From Paracoccaceae bacterium (GTDB lineage: Bacteria; Pseudomonadota; Alphaproteobacteria; Rhodobacterales; Rhodobacteraceae): a DNA stretch of 64,000 bases. The translations under genes and the position numbers were made by a program. The notes under the pieces are model-generated. The model saw only the letters and a program-made list of their open reading frames with translations, was not told where the DNA came from and did not search any database. Location of the stretch: NCBI GenBank assembly GCA_011389685.1, contig JAABTV010000005.1, positions 1-64,000 on the forward strand, given 5' to 3'. Shown here piece after piece: positions 51,260-59,539 of the stretch; position 1 is the stretch's first letter, and every line of letters begins with the position of its first letter.

Positions 51260-51288
51260 AGATTATGTCTGGGGTCAAGCAGCGTCAA
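51260..51288 (-). promoter_or_regulatory. Promoter of the ilvBN leader
   Basis: On the minus strand, TTGACG (51288-51283), a 17-bp spacer and TAATCT (51265-51260) give a near-consensus promoter with start about 51253, roughly 20 nt before the leader peptide ATG. Confidence 0.8.
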
Positions 51289-51560
51289 CCGCCAAATCGT
51301 GAATAATGTGTCGCAAGGACCAATTGCGGTGAACATTTCTTTCGCGCAGGGCAGGTTGGGTGCATGATGGGAAAATTGCGGCCGAGATCGGCCCGGGCCG
51401 GTCGAGCCGGCGCCGGAAAGGGCGAGGATTGCGCGAACATCCATGCGCGAATGGAATGGTTAACGCCGGTTCGGGGCGCAAATCGGGGGGGTGACATCCG
51501 GCTGCCGGGTGGATTCAGGTCTCGGGAACCGATGCGAGGGTTAACGCAACGTTCGGGCGG
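51289..51560. other. Gene-free stretch between the ilv promoter and the composite repeat
   Basis: No convincing ORF, terminator or paired motif. Two GTTAAC sites (near 51461 and 51540) are present but without the spacing of a CtrA box. It separates two minus-strand transcription units. Confidence 0.4.
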
Positions 51561-51680
51561 GCGGATTTCGTCGCGAGATCCGGTCATTTTTCCGTCGCGG
51601 AAAAATTTCTGCGCCGATCAAGGTGGCGCACCAAGAATCCTCGCAGGATTCTTGACCGTTTTTCGTGACGAAAAACGGCG
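51561..51680. repeat. Composite five-hairpin repeat, copy B (inverted relative to copy A)
   Basis: Modules in plus-strand order: P4' 51562-51570/51574-51582; P3' 51585-51594/51598-51607; a GCGCC/GGCGC stem (51611-51615/51624-51628); P2' 51632-51641/51645-51654 (10 bp, perfect); P1' 51656-51665/51669-51678 (10 bp, perfect). This is copy A (16361-16478) reversed. P1 lies next to a stop codon in both, here that of the DUF1289 gene 4 bp away. P2 differs from copy A at three stem positions, each with the matching change on the other arm. Confidence 0.88.
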
Positions 51681-51682
51681 CG

Positions 51683-51916
51683 CTAGCGTTTCAGCCGCGC
51701 GGCGCGCCCGCCGCGGCGTTTGCGCAGGAGGCCGGCGCGGTCGGGCAATTCGTCGATCACCGCGCGGCGCTCTTGCGCGCTCATCCGCGACCAGGTTGCG
51801 ATCTCGTCGAGGGTGCGGTGACAGCCGGTGCAGATCCGCGCCTCGGGGTGGACGATGCAGATCTTGATGCAGGGGCTTTCGACCTCGTCGCGTTGCCAGA
51901 TGTCATCGCTTTTCAT
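51683..51916 (-). CDS. DUF1289 small Cys-rich protein
   Basis: A 77-residue DUF1289 protein. The conserved block SPCIKICIVHPEARICTGCHRTLDEIATW has four cysteines that probably bind a metal or cluster. A basic Arg-rich C-terminus follows. Function is unknown. It begins 3 bp after the ruvX stop, in an operon ccmI-ruvX-DUF1289. Confidence 0.88.
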   Translation of the reverse strand: MKSDDIWQRDEVESPCIKICIVHPEARICTGCHRTLDEIATWSRMSAQERRAVIDELPDRAGLLRKRRGGRAARLKR

Positions 51917-51919
51917 GTC

Positions 51920-52387
51920 TCACCCGATATGCCTGATCCGGTCCAGCAGTCCCTGCAGGATATAGGAGGCGGCGACGTGGTCGATGACCTCGGCGCGACG
52001 CTTTCGTGTTGTATCCGCCTCCAAGAGCGCCTTTTCGGCGGCCACGGTCGAGAGCCGTTCATCCCAGAAGGTGATCGGCAACTTGGTGCGCCGCGCGAGA
52101 TTGCGGGCAAAGGCGCGGGTCGACTGGCAACGCGGACCCTCAGTGCCGTCCATGTTGCGCGGCAGGCCGAGCACGATGCCGGCGATGTCGCGGGCGGTGA
52201 GGATGGCGAGAAGCGCTTCGGCGTCGGCGGTGAATTTCTTGCGCCGTATGGTCTCCAACGGGGTCGCGACCGAGCGCATCCCGTCCGAGACCGCCACGCC
52301 GATGGTGCGCTCGCCGAGGTCGAGCCCGGCGAGCGCGTGCCGGGGCGGCAGCGCGGCGGCGAAATCCTCGGTCGCCTCGACGATCAT
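51920..52387 (-). CDS. ruvX: Holliday junction resolvase RuvX / pre-16S rRNA nuclease YqgF
   Basis: A 155-residue RNase H-like nuclease. Motifs: GLDLGERTIGVAVSD with the catalytic Asp, GLPRNMDGTEGPRC, and WDERLSTVAAEKALLEAD with DHVAASYILQ carrying the second and third acidic residues. YqgF homologues mature the 5' end of 16S rRNA; a resolvase role is also proposed. The start overlaps the ccmI stop by ATGA. Confidence 0.9.
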   Translation of the reverse strand: MIVEATEDFAAALPPRHALAGLDLGERTIGVAVSDGMRSVATPLETIRRKKFTADAEALLAILTARDIAGIVLGLPRNMDGTEGPRCQSTRAFARNLARRTKLPITFWDERLSTVAAEKALLEADTTRKRRAEVIDHVAASYILQGLLDRIRHIG

Positions 52388-53943
52388 TCGATGAGCCCGG
52401 CCGAGCGCGCGGCGGTTTCGATCGTGGCACGCGCGGTGCGGTTGTCGCCATGCGCGGCCAGGGCCGCGTCGAAGGCCGATTGCGCCGCGTCGCGGTCGCC
52501 GAGAATGGCCTGCGAGGTGATGAGCCGCGCCCATTCCTGCGCGCTGCCGCCTTGGTCGTCGAGCCGCTCCGCGAGGGTTTCGACCATGGTGCGGATCATC
52601 GCCTCGCGGTCCTCTTGCGGCATTTGCGCGGCGTTCTCCATATCCTCGGCGGTCGGGCCAGCAAGTCCCGCGCCACCTTCGCCGGGCAGGGGCAATTCGG
52701 GGGTTGCGGGCGCGGTTTTCAGCAGACCCGCGCGCACGGCGCCTTCGCGCACGGTGGCGAGCATCTGGGGCTGATCGGCGAAGATCATCTGCGCCTCGTT
52801 CCAGATGGCGCGGGCGTGGTCGGTGTTGCCCAACACGCCCAGGGCGCCGATCAGTCGGGACCACTCCTCGGGCGTGCCGCCTTCGGTCGCGAGTTTCTGA
52901 TTGAGGCTTTCGACCATGTCTTCGATCATCTCCCGGCGTTCGGCCTCGGAGAGTTGGGCGGCGTTGGCGATGGCTTCGGGGTCGGGGCCGCGGAGGCTGG
53001 CGGGGTCGGGCTGGGAATAGTTGCGCACCCCGGCCCGCCAGGCGATGTCGTCGATCTGGCGGCGGATCGGGGCGATCCATGGCGCGTTCTCGGGACCCTG
53101 GCGCAAGAGACCGTCCCAGAGGCGGAAGGCCCGGTCGGGGCGGTCGTTCTGCAGGAACATCTGGCCGGTGTAGTAGCGCGCGATCGGGTTGGCGGGGTCC
53201 TTTTCGAGGGCGCGGCGCAGCTCGGCCTCGGCCTCGGGCGAGACATAGCCCTGGGCGGCGGTGATCATCAGATCGGCGAGCAGCACGTGATCGTCGGCGC
53301 TGGCCCCGGTGCCGCGCAGGCGCACCACGGCGGCCTGTGCGCGGGCGGCGGCGGCGTAATTGCCAAGCGCGGCCTCGTTGCGGGCCAGCAGCATCTGGCC
53401 CTGAAGGTCATCGGGGCGCGCGGCCACGGTTTCGCGCAGTTTCACCACCAGATCGGCAAAGCGTTCCTCGCCGGGGGTGTTGAGCGGGGCCGCGGGGAGT
53501 TCGGCGAGGCGTTCGGCCTGGCTCGGTCGTGTGGCGCGCATCTCGTTCGAGAGGGCGATGCGCTGCGACAGCGGCAGGTCGCGCGCGCCGGGTTTGCCCA
53601 GCACCGGGTAGAGCGCCAGCGAGCCACCGACGGTGGCCACAAGCACGACGCCCGCCAGCGCCAGCGTGGCGCTGCGCGGTTGGGCGCTGCCCTTGCCGGC
53701 CTCGCGCAGCCGCGCATCCGCCTGCAGCACGCGGCGGCCGACCTCGGTGCGGGTGCGTTCGGCGTCGGCCTCGTCGATCAGGCCGCGGGCGAGATCGCGC
53801 TCGACCTCCCTCAGCTGATCGCGATAGATGCGCAGGTCGTAGGCGGCGGGGTGATCCTCTTCGGGCTTGGCACGCAGGAGCGTCGCGGCAAAAATGAACG
53901 CGATGGCGAGTGCGAGTGCGGCGGCGGTGATCCAGAATACCAT
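52384..53943 (-). CDS. ccmI: Cytochrome c biogenesis protein CcmI
   Basis: A 519-residue protein with two N-terminal transmembrane helices (about 2-22 and 92-112) flanking a cytoplasmic loop (RAKPEEDHPAAYDLRIYRDQL) that has a leucine-zipper-like character. A long periplasmic region with TPR repeats follows (ARYYTGQMFLQNDRPDRAFRLW). CcmI chaperones apocytochrome c for haem ligation. A duplicated C-terminal motif (MIEDMVESLNQKLATEGGTPEEWSRLI and MIRTMVETLAERLDDQGGSAQEWARLI) is visible. The start at 53943 is preferred to 53967. Confidence 0.88.
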   Translation of the reverse strand: MVFWITAAALALAIAFIFAATLLRAKPEEDHPAAYDLRIYRDQLREVERDLARGLIDEADAERTRTEVGRRVLQADARLREAGKGSAQPRSATLALAGVVLVATVGGSLALYPVLGKPGARDLPLSQRIALSNEMRATRPSQAERLAELPAAPLNTPGEERFADLVVKLRETVAARPDDLQGQMLLARNEAALGNYAAAARAQAAVVRLRGTGASADDHVLLADLMITAAQGYVSPEAEAELRRALEKDPANPIARYYTGQMFLQNDRPDRAFRLWDGLLRQGPENAPWIAPIRRQIDDIAWRAGVRNYSQPDPASLRGPDPEAIANAAQLSEAERREMIEDMVESLNQKLATEGGTPEEWSRLIGALGVLGNTDHARAIWNEAQMIFADQPQMLATVREGAVRAGLLKTAPATPELPLPGEGGAGLAGPTAEDMENAAQMPQEDREAMIRTMVETLAERLDDQGGSAQEWARLITSQAILGDRDAAQSAFDAALAAHGDNRTARATIETAARSAGLIE

Positions 53944-54149
53944 TGCGGGCCCCGGTTGAAGCTTCATGTGCTCTGCATGTAATCGTGCAGGTCCCCGGGC
54001 GAAAGGGCAAATGGCCGCACGGATACGCGATGTCGCATTCGGATGTCATTGTGACGGATGCAAACGTGGGGGCAAACCTGCAAAGTTGCACTAGGATGGC
54101 GCGGGGTCATCGCATTGGGATTCGGCGGGAATCGGGGGAATCGGGGCGC

Positions 54150-55394
54150 ATGAGACGTTATTCAGCCTTTGCCGTTGCGCGGGAAGCCGCGCGCTATCAC
54201 GAGGGGTGGGCGCGGGCGTGGCGCTCGCCCGAGCCGAAGCAGAAATACGACGTGATCATCGTGGGGGCCGGCGGGCACGGGCTGGCCACGGCGTTCTATC
54301 TGGGAAAGAATTTCGGCATCACCAACGTCACCATCCTCGAAAAGGGCTGGCTGGGCGGTGGCAATACCGGGCGCAACACCACGATCATCCGCTCGAATTA
54401 CCTGCAGGACCCGTCGGCGGCGATCTATGAGAAGTCGCGCTCGCTCTATGAGACGATGAGCCAGGATCTCAATTACAACGTGATGTATTCGCCGCGCGGG
54501 GTGCTGATGCTGGCGCAAACCGAGCACGAGGTGCGCGGCTACAAGCGCACCGCGCATGCCAACGCGCTCCAGGGCGTGGAGACCGCGTTCGTCTCGCCCG
54601 AGCGGGTCAAGGAACTGGTGCCGATCATCTCGCTCGAGGGACCACGCTATCCGGTGCTGGGCGGGCTGTGGCAGGCGCGCGCCGGCACCGGGCGGCATGA
54701 CGCGGTGGCCTGGGGCTATGCGCGGGCGTGCAGCGACATGGGCATGGACATCATCCAGCAATGCGAGGTCACCGGCATCCGCAAGGACGGCGGCAAGGTG
54801 GTGGGGGTGGACACCACCAAGGGCGCGATCGACTGTGACAAGCTGGGCGTGGTGGTGGCGGGGCATTCCGGGGTGCTGGCCGAGAAGGCGGGATTCCGGT
54901 TGCCGATCGAGAGCGTGGCGCTTCAGGCGCTGGTGTCGGAACCCATCAAGCCCTGCATGGATATCGTGGTGATGGCCAACACGGTGCATGGCTACATGAG
55001 CCAGTCCGACAAGGGCGAGATGGTGATCGGGGGCGGCGCGGACGGGTATAACAACTATACCCAGCGCGGCAGTTTCCATCACATCGAGGAAACCGTGCGC
55101 GCGCTGGTCGAAACCTTCCCGATGATCTCGCGGCTCAAGATGCTGCGCCAATGGGGCGGGATCGTCGACATGACCGGGGATCGCTCGCCGATCCTTTCCA
55201 AGACGCCGGTCGAGAACGTGTTTTTCAACTGCGGCTGGGGCACCGGCGGGTTCAAGGCGACCCCGGGCTCGGGCTGGGGCTTTGCCGAACTGGTGGCCAA
55301 GGGGCATTCGCCGCTTTGCGAGGCGTTCGGGCTGAACCGCTTCCGCGAGGGCCGGTTCGTGGATGAAAGCGTGGCGGCGGGGGTGGCGCATTGA
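54150..55394 (+). CDS. soxB: Sarcosine oxidase beta subunit
   Basis: A 414-residue flavoprotein subunit of heterotetrameric sarcosine oxidase. The dinucleotide-binding motif is VGAGGHGLATAFYL. H183 in GTGRHDAVAWGYAR corresponds to the histidine that covalently binds FMN in this family. It carries the site of sarcosine demethylation. It opens the operon soxBDAG; the upstream 206-bp gap from ccmI must hold divergent promoters, but none stands out. Confidence 0.93.
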   Translation: MRRYSAFAVAREAARYHEGWARAWRSPEPKQKYDVIIVGAGGHGLATAFYLGKNFGITNVTILEKGWLGGGNTGRNTTIIRSNYLQDPSAAIYEKSRSLYETMSQDLNYNVMYSPRGVLMLAQTEHEVRGYKRTAHANALQGVETAFVSPERVKELVPIISLEGPRYPVLGGLWQARAGTGRHDAVAWGYARACSDMGMDIIQQCEVTGIRKDGGKVVGVDTTKGAIDCDKLGVVVAGHSGVLAEKAGFRLPIESVALQALVSEPIKPCMDIVVMANTVHGYMSQSDKGEMVIGGGADGYNNYTQRGSFHHIEETVRALVETFPMISRLKMLRQWGGIVDMTGDRSPILSKTPVENVFFNCGWGTGGFKATPGSGWGFAELVAKGHSPLCEAFGLNRFREGRFVDESVAAGVAH

Positions 55395-55416
55395 TGCGCC
55401 GCGGTTGCGAGAGGAG

Positions 55417-55501
55417 CCGGGGCGCAGCCCCGGATCGCGCCCGACCCGCCCCATGGGCGGGCGCGATTTCATCGCACCCACCCCGGTTCGGGCGCAATCC
55501 G
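55417..55501. repeat. Hairpin plus 71-bp TIR element, copy 2, inside the sox operon
   Basis: A CCGGGGC/GCCCCGG stem (55417-55423/55427-55433) abuts terminal inverted repeats CGGATCGCGCCCGACCCG (55431-55448) and the inverse of CGGATTGCGCCCGAACCG at 55484-55501, 16 of 18 matching. The core GCGCCCGACCCGCCCCATGG and CGCACCCACCC are shared with 35763-35830. The TIR tips differ between copies but remain paired. It separates soxB from soxD. Confidence 0.8.
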
Positions 55502-55542
55502 GACCAATCGGGTGCATGTGAACATCATCAAGGAGCCATGAC

Positions 55543-55872
55543 ATGCTGATCCTTGAATGCCCCTGTTGCGGGGTCAAAGGCGAAGAGACCGAGTTTCACG
55601 GCGGCGGCGAGGCGCATATCAAGCGGTTCGGGCCGGGATCGTCGGAGGAAGAGTTCCACGACTATCTCTTTGCCAAGGAGAACCCGCGCGGGGTGCATTT
55701 CGAACGCTGGCGGCATGTGAATGGCTGCGGCAAGTGGTTCCACGTGGCGCGCTGCACGCAGACGCTTGAAGTGTTCGGCAGCTATTCGGCCCAGACCACC
55801 GAGCCGCCGCAGGAGATACGCGACAAGATCACGGCCAAGCGGCCGGGCTGGCGCTGGAGAGAATTCGCATGA
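55543..55872 (+). CDS. soxD: Sarcosine oxidase delta subunit
   Basis: A 109-residue small subunit. The zinc ligands lie in ECPCCG near the N-terminus and in HVNGCGKWFHVARC further on. It stabilises the alpha-beta complex. AAGGAG precedes the ATG. It overlaps soxA by 4 bp. Confidence 0.93.
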   Translation: MLILECPCCGVKGEETEFHGGGEAHIKRFGPGSSEEEFHDYLFAKENPRGVHFERWRHVNGCGKWFHVARCTQTLEVFGSYSAQTTEPPQEIRDKITAKRPGWRWREFA

Positions 55873-58800
55873 GCACACGTCTGGCATTTGGCGGTCGGCG
55901 GATCGACCGCACGAAACCCGTGGAATTCCGCTTCAACGGCAAGCGGCTCAAGGGGTTTGCAGGCGACACGCTGGCCTCGGCGCTGTTGGCCAATGACAAG
56001 GTGATGGTGGGGCGCAGCTTCAAGTATCACCGCCCGCGCGGGATCGTGGCGTCGGGGGCCGAAGAGCCCAACGCGCTGTTCAACATGGGCGAAGGCGGGC
56101 AGTTCGAGCCCAACCAGCGCGCCACCACGACCGAGCTTTTCGACGGGCTGAGCGTGACCAGCCAGAACCATTGGCCGAGCCTCGAATTCGACGTGGGCGC
56201 GATCAACAACAGCCTCGCGCGGTTCTTTCCGGCCGGGTTCTATTACAAGACCTTCATGTTCCCGCGGTTCGCCTGGAAACATGTCTATGAGCCGATCGTG
56301 CGGCAATCGGCGGGGCTGGGCCGTGCGCCGAAGGAGCGCGATGCCGACCGTTACGAGCATTTCCACGCCTTCTTCGACGTGGTGGTGATCGGCGGCGGCG
56401 TGGCCGGGCTTCAGGCGGCGAAGGCGGCGGGCGCGGCGGGTGCAAAGGTGCTTCTGATAGAGCAGACCGCCGATTGGGGCGGGCGTGCCGTGGTCGATGG
56501 CGGCAGCGTGGACGGCAAGCCGGTGGCGGATTTCGTGGCCGAGACGCTGGAGGCACTCGACGCGATGGAAAACGTCACCCGGCGCAGCCGGATGATGGGG
56601 GCCGGGGTCTATGATCATGGCTACCTGCTGGCCTATGAGCGGCTGCGCGATCATTGCCCGGATGCGCCCGGGCCGCGGCATCGCCTCTGGCGCATCCGCG
56701 CCGGGCGGATCGTGACGGCGACCGGGGCCATCGAACGGCCGCTGAGTTTCGCGGGCAACGACGTGCCGGGCGTGATGCTGGCCAGCGCGGTGCGCGACTA
56801 TATCGTCGATTTCGGTGTTTCGCCCGGCGACCGGGTGGTGGTGGTGACCAACAACGACGATGCCTATCGCACGGCGATCGCGGTGCGACAGGCCGGGCTG
56901 GCGGTGCCGGTGATCCTCGACGCGCGTTTGGGCGGTGGTGGCGCGCTGGCTGAGGAGGCGCGGACGCTGGGCATTCGGGTCGAGACCGGCATGGGCGTGG
57001 CCAAGGTGCACGGCGCCAAGCGGGTCGAGGCGGTCAGCGTCTGTGCGCAGGCGGGCGAAGGTGCGGTTCTGGAACGGATCGCCTGTGACGTGGTGGCGAT
57101 GTCGGGTGGCTGGTCGCCGGTGGTGCATCTGTGGTCGCATTGCGGCGGCAAGCTCTTCTGGGACGAGGCGCAGGCGCATTTCCGCCCCGATGGCGAGAAG
57201 CCGCCGCTTGGCGTGGATGGGGCGGGTTTCGTGATCCCGGCGGGGGCCGCCAATGGCGCGCTGGCGCTGGGCGGGGGGCTTGCCGATGCCGACGCCGCGG
57301 GGCGGCGCGCGGTCGAGGAACTGGGGATGACGCCCGCCAAGGGTGCCGTTCCGGTGGCCGAGGAGGCGCCCGAGGCGGCGATGGAGCCGGTCTGGCTGAT
57401 GCCGCAGGGGGCGGGGATCAAGCTGCGCATGAAGGCGTGGCTGGATTACCAGAACGATGTCAAGGTGTCAGACGTGCAACTGGCGGCGCGCGAGGGTTAT
57501 GAATCGGTCGAGCATACCAAGCGCTACACCACGCTGGGGATGGCGACGGATCAGGGCAAGTTGAGCAATATCAATGGGCTGGCGATCCTTTCGGATGCGC
57601 TGGGCCGGCCGATTCCGCAGACCGGCACCACCACCTTCCGCCCGCCCTATGCGCCGATTTCCATGGGCGCGATCGCCGGCGAGGCGCGGGGCGAGATCTT
57701 CCAGCCGCTGCGGCGCACGCCGATGCATGACTGGCACGAGGAGCATGGCGCCCATTGGGAGCCGGTGGGCCAGTGGCGGCGGCCCTATTGCTACCCGAAG
57801 CCGGGCGAGAGCCATGGCGACGCGGTGGCGCGCGAGGTCAGGGCCACGCGCGAAAGCCTTGGGCTTCTCGATGCTTCGACGCTGGGCAAGCTGGTCGTGA
57901 AGGGGCCGGATGCCGGGCGGTTCATGGACATGCTTTACACCAACATGATGAGCACGCTGAAGCCGGGGCGCTGCCGTTACGGGCTGATGTGCAGCGAGAA
58001 CGGGTTCCTGATCGACGATGGCGTGGTGGCGCGGATCGACGAGCAGACCTTCCTGTGCCACACCACCACGGGCGGGGCCGAGCGTATCCATGCCCATATG
58101 GAGGAATGGCTTCAGACCGAGTGGTGGGACTGGCAGGTCTACGTGGCCAACGTGACCGAGCAATACGCCCAGATCGGGGTGGTCGGCCCCAAGGCGCGCA
58201 AGGTGCTGGAGAAGCTCTCGGATGATGATCTGAGCGGTGAGGGCTTCACCTTCATGGGGTGGAAGGATGTGACGCTGGGCGGCATCGCGGCGCGGGTCTA
58301 CCGGATTTCGTTCTCGGGCGAGTTGAGCTTCGAGGTTGCCGTGCCCGCCAGTCAGGGGCTTGCCCTGTGGGACAAGGTGCTTGCGGCCGGGCAGGAATAT
58401 GGCGTGACGCCCTATGGCACCGAGGCGCTGCACGTGATGCGCGCCGAAAAGGGCTTTATCATGATCGGCGACGAGACCGATGGCACGGTCATCCCGCAGG
58501 ATCTGGGGCTCGACTGGGCGATCTCGAAGAAGAAAGAGGATTACCTTGGCAAGCGGGCGCAGGCGCGCAGCCATATGAGCGATCCGAACCGCTGGAAGCT
58601 GGTGGGGCTTGAGACGGTGGACGGATCGGTCATTCCCGACGGCGCCTATGCGGTGGCCGATGGGGTGAACCCCAACGGACAGCGCAACGTTCAGGGGCGT
58701 GTCACCTCGACCTATTTCAGCCCGACGCTGGGCCACGGCATTGCCATGGGGCTGGTTCTGCACGGGCCGGACCGGATGGGCGAGGAGATCGAGTTTCCGG

Positions 58801-58880
58801 GCACCGATGGCAAGAGTTATTGCGCGAAGATCGTGGAGCCGGTTTTCTATGACAAGGACGGGGAGAAACAGAATGTCTGA
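55869..58880 (+). CDS. soxA: Sarcosine oxidase alpha subunit
   Basis: A 1003-residue subunit. Order: an N-terminal ferredoxin-like strand region (FRFNGKRLKGFAGDTLASALL), an NAD-binding Rossmann domain (VVVIGGGVAGLQAAKAAGAAG, about 172-192), further flavoprotein segments, and a C-terminal GcvT-like folate-binding half (about 600-1003, TGDE-type block GYKPGTEALHVMRAEKGFI-like). It channels the methylene group to tetrahydrofolate. Length is normal. It overlaps soxG by 8 bp. Confidence 0.94.
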   Translation: MSTRLAFGGRRIDRTKPVEFRFNGKRLKGFAGDTLASALLANDKVMVGRSFKYHRPRGIVASGAEEPNALFNMGEGGQFEPNQRATTTELFDGLSVTSQNHWPSLEFDVGAINNSLARFFPAGFYYKTFMFPRFAWKHVYEPIVRQSAGLGRAPKERDADRYEHFHAFFDVVVIGGGVAGLQAAKAAGAAGAKVLLIEQTADWGGRAVVDGGSVDGKPVADFVAETLEALDAMENVTRRSRMMGAGVYDHGYLLAYERLRDHCPDAPGPRHRLWRIRAGRIVTATGAIERPLSFAGNDVPGVMLASAVRDYIVDFGVSPGDRVVVVTNNDDAYRTAIAVRQAGLAVPVILDARLGGGGALAEEARTLGIRVETGMGVAKVHGAKRVEAVSVCAQAGEGAVLERIACDVVAMSGGWSPVVHLWSHCGGKLFWDEAQAHFRPDGEKPPLGVDGAGFVIPAGAANGALALGGGLADADAAGRRAVEELGMTPAKGAVPVAEEAPEAAMEPVWLMPQGAGIKLRMKAWLDYQNDVKVSDVQLAAREGYESVEHTKRYTTLGMATDQGKLSNINGLAILSDALGRPIPQTGTTTFRPPYAPISMGAIAGEARGEIFQPLRRTPMHDWHEEHGAHWEPVGQWRRPYCYPKPGESHGDAVAREVRATRESLGLLDASTLGKLVVKGPDAGRFMDMLYTNMMSTLKPGRCRYGLMCSENGFLIDDGVVARIDEQTFLCHTTTGGAERIHAHMEEWLQTEWWDWQVYVANVTEQYAQIGVVGPKARKVLEKLSDDDLSGEGFTFMGWKDVTLGGIAARVYRISFSGELSFEVAVPASQGLALWDKVLAAGQEYGVTPYGTEALHVMRAEKGFIMIGDETDGTVIPQDLGLDWAISKKKEDYLGKRAQARSHMSDPNRWKLVGLETVDGSVIPDGAYAVADGVNPNGQRNVQGRVTSTYFSPTLGHGIAMGLVLHGPDRMGEEIEFPGTDGKSYCAKIVEPVFYDKDGEKQNV

Positions 58881-59442
58881 GGCGAGAAGCGCGCTGCCCG
58901 GGGCCCGGTTCGAGGGGATCGCATTGGTCGAGGAGGCCGGGTTGCAGGGCATGATCACGCTGCGCGGCGATCTGGGCGACGAAACATTCGCAAAGGCGCT
59001 GCGCGAGGTGACGGGCACGGGCGTGCCGGGGCTGCGTGAGGTGGTGCTGAACGGCGAGAAGGGGGCGGCGTGGATGTCGCCCGACGAGCTTCTGGTGATG
59101 GTGCCGCATGGCGAGGCGGGGGCGGCGGTGGCCGCGCTCGATGCCGGGCTGGGCGAGAGCCACGCGCTGGCGGTCGACGTGTCGGATGCGCGGGCGGTGT
59201 TCGATATTCGCGGTGCCCATGCGCGCGAGGTGCTGGGCAAGCTGATGCCGGTGGATTTCGACGCCGGTGCCTTTGGCCCGGGCCAGATCCGCCGCTCGCG
59301 CATGGCGCAGGTGCCCGCTGCCGTCTGGATGACGGGCGAGGATGCGTTCCGCGTCGTCTGTTTCCGGTCGGTCGGGCAATATGTCTTCGATCTCTTGAAG
59401 GCCGCCGCCGCCGAAGGGGGCGAGGTCGGGCTTTACGCCTGA
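58873..59442 (+). CDS. soxG: Sarcosine oxidase gamma subunit
   Basis: A 189-residue subunit related to GcvT fragments, with the WMSPDELLVMVP, VFDIRGAHAREVLGKLMPVDF and VCFRSVGQYVFDLL blocks of the family. It completes the heterotetramer with soxB, soxD and soxA. Genes for serine hydroxymethyltransferase or formyl-THF hydrolase, often found nearby, are not in this window. Confidence 0.92.
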   Translation: MSEARSALPGARFEGIALVEEAGLQGMITLRGDLGDETFAKALREVTGTGVPGLREVVLNGEKGAAWMSPDELLVMVPHGEAGAAVAALDAGLGESHALAVDVSDARAVFDIRGAHAREVLGKLMPVDFDAGAFGPGQIRRSRMAQVPAAVWMTGEDAFRVVCFRSVGQYVFDLLKAAAAEGGEVGLYA

Positions 59443-59539
59443 GCCGCGATGCGCCGGGACCGGGCGGAAAATGGCGCGATCGCGCCGCGCGGTGCGCCGC
59501 GCGCTTGAGCCTTGACGCGGCGCGGCGTAGATTGATGTG

